A stretch of 64,000 nt of DNA from Belnapia sp. F-4-1 (GTDB taxonomy: Bacteria; Pseudomonadota; Alphaproteobacteria; Acetobacterales; Acetobacteraceae). The notes beneath the pieces were generated by a model. The model saw only the letters and a program-made list of their open reading frames with translations. It was not told where the DNA came from and ran no database searches. The stretch covers positions 3,513,019-3,577,018 of the forward strand of contig NZ_KN676113.1 of NCBI RefSeq assembly GCF_000802185.1, given 5' to 3'. The stretch's first letter is position 1. Every line of letters starts with the position of its first letter. A program made the position numbers and the translations under genes. Shown here piece after piece: positions 62,813 to 64,000 of the stretch.

Positions 62813-63691
62813 ATGCAGTCGATGACTTCCGCACGGGCCGCCACACCGGACTTCGCCGTGCGCAAGCACTTGATCGAGGTGGACGGCTCGCCCCTTCATG
62901 TCTTGGACGCGGGCCGTGGCGACACGGTGCTGCTCGGCCACAGCTATCTCTGGAGCGCCGAGATGTGGCGCCCGCAGGTCGAGGTGTTGGCGCGCCACTA
63001 CCGCGTCGTCGTTCCCGACCTGTGGGGACATGGCGGCTCTGGCCGTCTCCCGGAGGTCACGCAGGGCGTCGGCGGCCTCGCGCGCCAGCACCTCGCCTTG
63101 ATGGACGCGCTGGGCATTGAGAGCTTCGCCGTATGCGGTTTGTCGGTTGGCGGCATGTGGGCATTCGAAATGGCCTGCCTCGCGCCGCACCGCGTGCGGG
63201 CAATGGCCTTGCTCGACAGCTTCATCGGCGCCGAGCCGCAGCCGGCGAAGCTCCGCTTCTTTGGCATGTTGGACGCGGTAGCCAGCGCAGGCGCGGTTTC
63301 ATCGCACGTGCTGGACGCCGTCGTGCCGATGTTCTTCGCGCCCGACATCGTATCGTGCCGGCCGGACCTCCCGGCGCGCTTCCGCGCCGCCTTGCAGGAC
63401 TGGCCGCGTGACCGGTTGCTGGACAGCGTCGTGCCGCTCGGCCGCATGATCTTTGGGCGCCGGGATGCCTTGGATGACGCACCACGGCTTCGCATGCCCC
63501 GCATCGTGCTGCATGGCGCGGCCGATATCCCGCGCAGCGTGGAAGAAGCTGAGCGCATGGCGAGCGCGCTCGCCTGCCAGCTCGCCGTGCTGCCGGGCGT
63601 TGGCCACATCGCGTCGCTGGAGGCGCCGGAGGTGGTGACGGACCACCTTCTCGGCTTCCTCCAGCATGCGGGGCTGTGCGCCTCGGCTTGA
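62813..63691 (+). CDS. alpha/beta-fold hydrolase coupled to the DUF1127 gene
   Basis: The 292-residue hydrolase has VLLGHSYLWSAEMW, VVVPDLWGHGGSG, the elbow VCGLSVGGMWAFEMA, acid in LHGAADIPRS and His in GVGHIASLEA. The triad is complete. ATG 62813 is used; GTG 62804, three codons upstream and overlapping the DUF1127 stop, is an equally possible coupled start. It resembles lactonase/esterase-type hydrolases of the haloperoxidase-like group, substrate unknown. A GC-rich hairpin follows the stop. Confidence 0.85.
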   Translation: MQSMTSARAATPDFAVRKHLIEVDGSPLHVLDAGRGDTVLLGHSYLWSAEMWRPQVEVLARHYRVVVPDLWGHGGSGRLPEVTQGVGGLARQHLALMDALGIESFAVCGLSVGGMWAFEMACLAPHRVRAMALLDSFIGAEPQPAKLRFFGMLDAVASAGAVSSHVLDAVVPMFFAPDIVSCRPDLPARFRAALQDWPRDRLLDSVVPLGRMIFGRRDALDDAPRLRMPRIVLHGAADIPRSVEEAERMASALACQLAVLPGVGHIASLEAPEVVTDHLLGFLQHAGLCASA

Positions 63692-63711
63692 CACCGGGCC
63701 CGGCGGCAAGC
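63686..63711 (+). terminator. hairpin after the last hydrolase gene
   Basis: GCTTG and CAAGC arms enclose the palindrome CCGGGCCCGG (63694-63703) around the hydrolase stop. No T run follows, so this is a weak terminator candidate. Confidence 0.35.
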
Positions 63712-63959
63712 GGCCTGCGCTGCGCACGGGCCTGCCCTGCCTTTCGGGAGAAAGCGGCGCCTGACCAGTGCCGCAGCCAATCGGCACCGGGCGTCCATGA
63801 CATTTGTAACCATTAGGCCGGCGGCGCGACATGTGCCTGCAACAAGCACCCCGCATATGCCGCGGACGGGTCCGTCGGCCGGTCGCACGCCGGCGGGCGC
63901 CATGCGCAGCAGGGCCGGCCCGGACGGACGCCCATGGCAATCACGACGATGGCAGGACG
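63692..63959. other. intergenic stretch at the right end
   Basis: No complete gene is seen in this GC-rich stretch. It contains an AT-richer patch (ACATTTGTAACCATTAGG, about 63800-63817) that could hold a promoter for a gene starting near 63960. Confidence 0.35.
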
Positions 63960-64000
63960 ATGCTCGATACCGCTACGACGTTGCAGACGATCGAAGACCA
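63960..64000 (+). CDS. possible start of a gene continuing beyond the window
   Basis: ATG 63960 is preceded by GGCAGGACG and opens a frame reading MLDTATTLQTIED to the edge of the window. With only 13 codons the call rests on the ribosome site and upstream gap; other frames starting at 63934 are possible. Confidence 0.3.
   Translation, partial: MLDTATTLQTIED

Noticed and set aside
1-64000. CRISPR arrays, insertion sequences, prophage, plasmid origin, rRNA or tRNA genes
   Set aside because: Looked for and not seen: there are no regular direct repeats, transposase or integrase sequences, or RNA-gene patterns in the readable gaps.

Overview
The window is about 64 kb of very GC-rich DNA. Its genes are densely packed, often overlapping by ATGA, GTGA or TGATG, and its protein families (Bug and TRAP receptors, LctP, HyuA/HyuB, GMC oxidoreductases, malate synthase G, DUF1127, DUF6134) are those of a metabolically versatile, chromosomal alphaproteobacterium. 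The best guess is Acetobacteraceae/Roseomonas-like; this is inferred from composition and gene content, not from a marker gene. I see no rRNA, tRNA, CRISPR array, prophage or intact insertion sequence.

Layout. 1-1581: tgt (cut by the window edge) and queA, the queuosine pair, on the minus strand. 1709-7144: a five-gene plus-strand operon (TauD-like dioxygenase, FAH-family hydrolase, Bug-type receptor, Ldh2-type dehydrogenase, LctP-type permease) followed by a LuxR-type regulator with strong dyads upstream. 8433-13671: single genes (a DLH-like protein without a nucleophile, a secreted phosphoesterase, a class II aldolase, a cytosine-deaminase-like amidohydrolase and two unknowns). 13998-20689: a TRAP transporter translationally coupled to HyuA and HyuB. 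20667-26072: a DUF4286-like small protein, a hydroxyacyl-CoA-dehydrogenase-like enzyme with an SDR, a GMC oxidoreductase and a GlcD-type FAD oxidase. 26069-35135: a peptide-type ABC transporter coupled to an M20 peptidase; its binding protein lies apart, interleaved with a 2-hydroxyacid dehydrogenase and a Gfo/Idh/MocA oxidoreductase on the other strand. 35240-39658: a succinate-semialdehyde-type dehydrogenase, a lone ModA-like receptor, an MFS carrier and an SDR. 40005-44444: a coupled operon of metallo-beta-lactamase-fold hydrolase, FAD amine oxidase, M20 amidohydrolase and EamA exporter, closed by twin hairpins. 44509-48420 (minus): malate synthase G, a TerB-like protein and a glutamate-carboxypeptidase-like M20 enzyme. 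48536-52670: an SDR without the active-site Tyr, a DUF6134 protein, a (6-4)-type iron-sulfur photolyase, a creatininase and a GNAT. 52671-64000: a looser, more accessory-looking region (HxlR regulator with SnoaL and SDR genes, alpha/beta hydrolases, an atypical response regulator, a second GMC oxidoreductase, a large winged-helix/STAND regulator diverging from a Tat-exported hydrolase, and a DUF1127-hydrolase pair).

Functional picture. Most of the window is uptake plus first-step catabolism of small organic acids, amides, peptides and amines: at least six transport systems each sit beside hydrolases or dehydrogenases. The least explained items are the photolyase operon with its Tyr-less SDR and DUF6134 partner, the divergent STAND-regulator/hydrolase locus with a 24-bp dyad, the response regulator lacking conserved receiver residues, and the broken-up ABC transporter locus.
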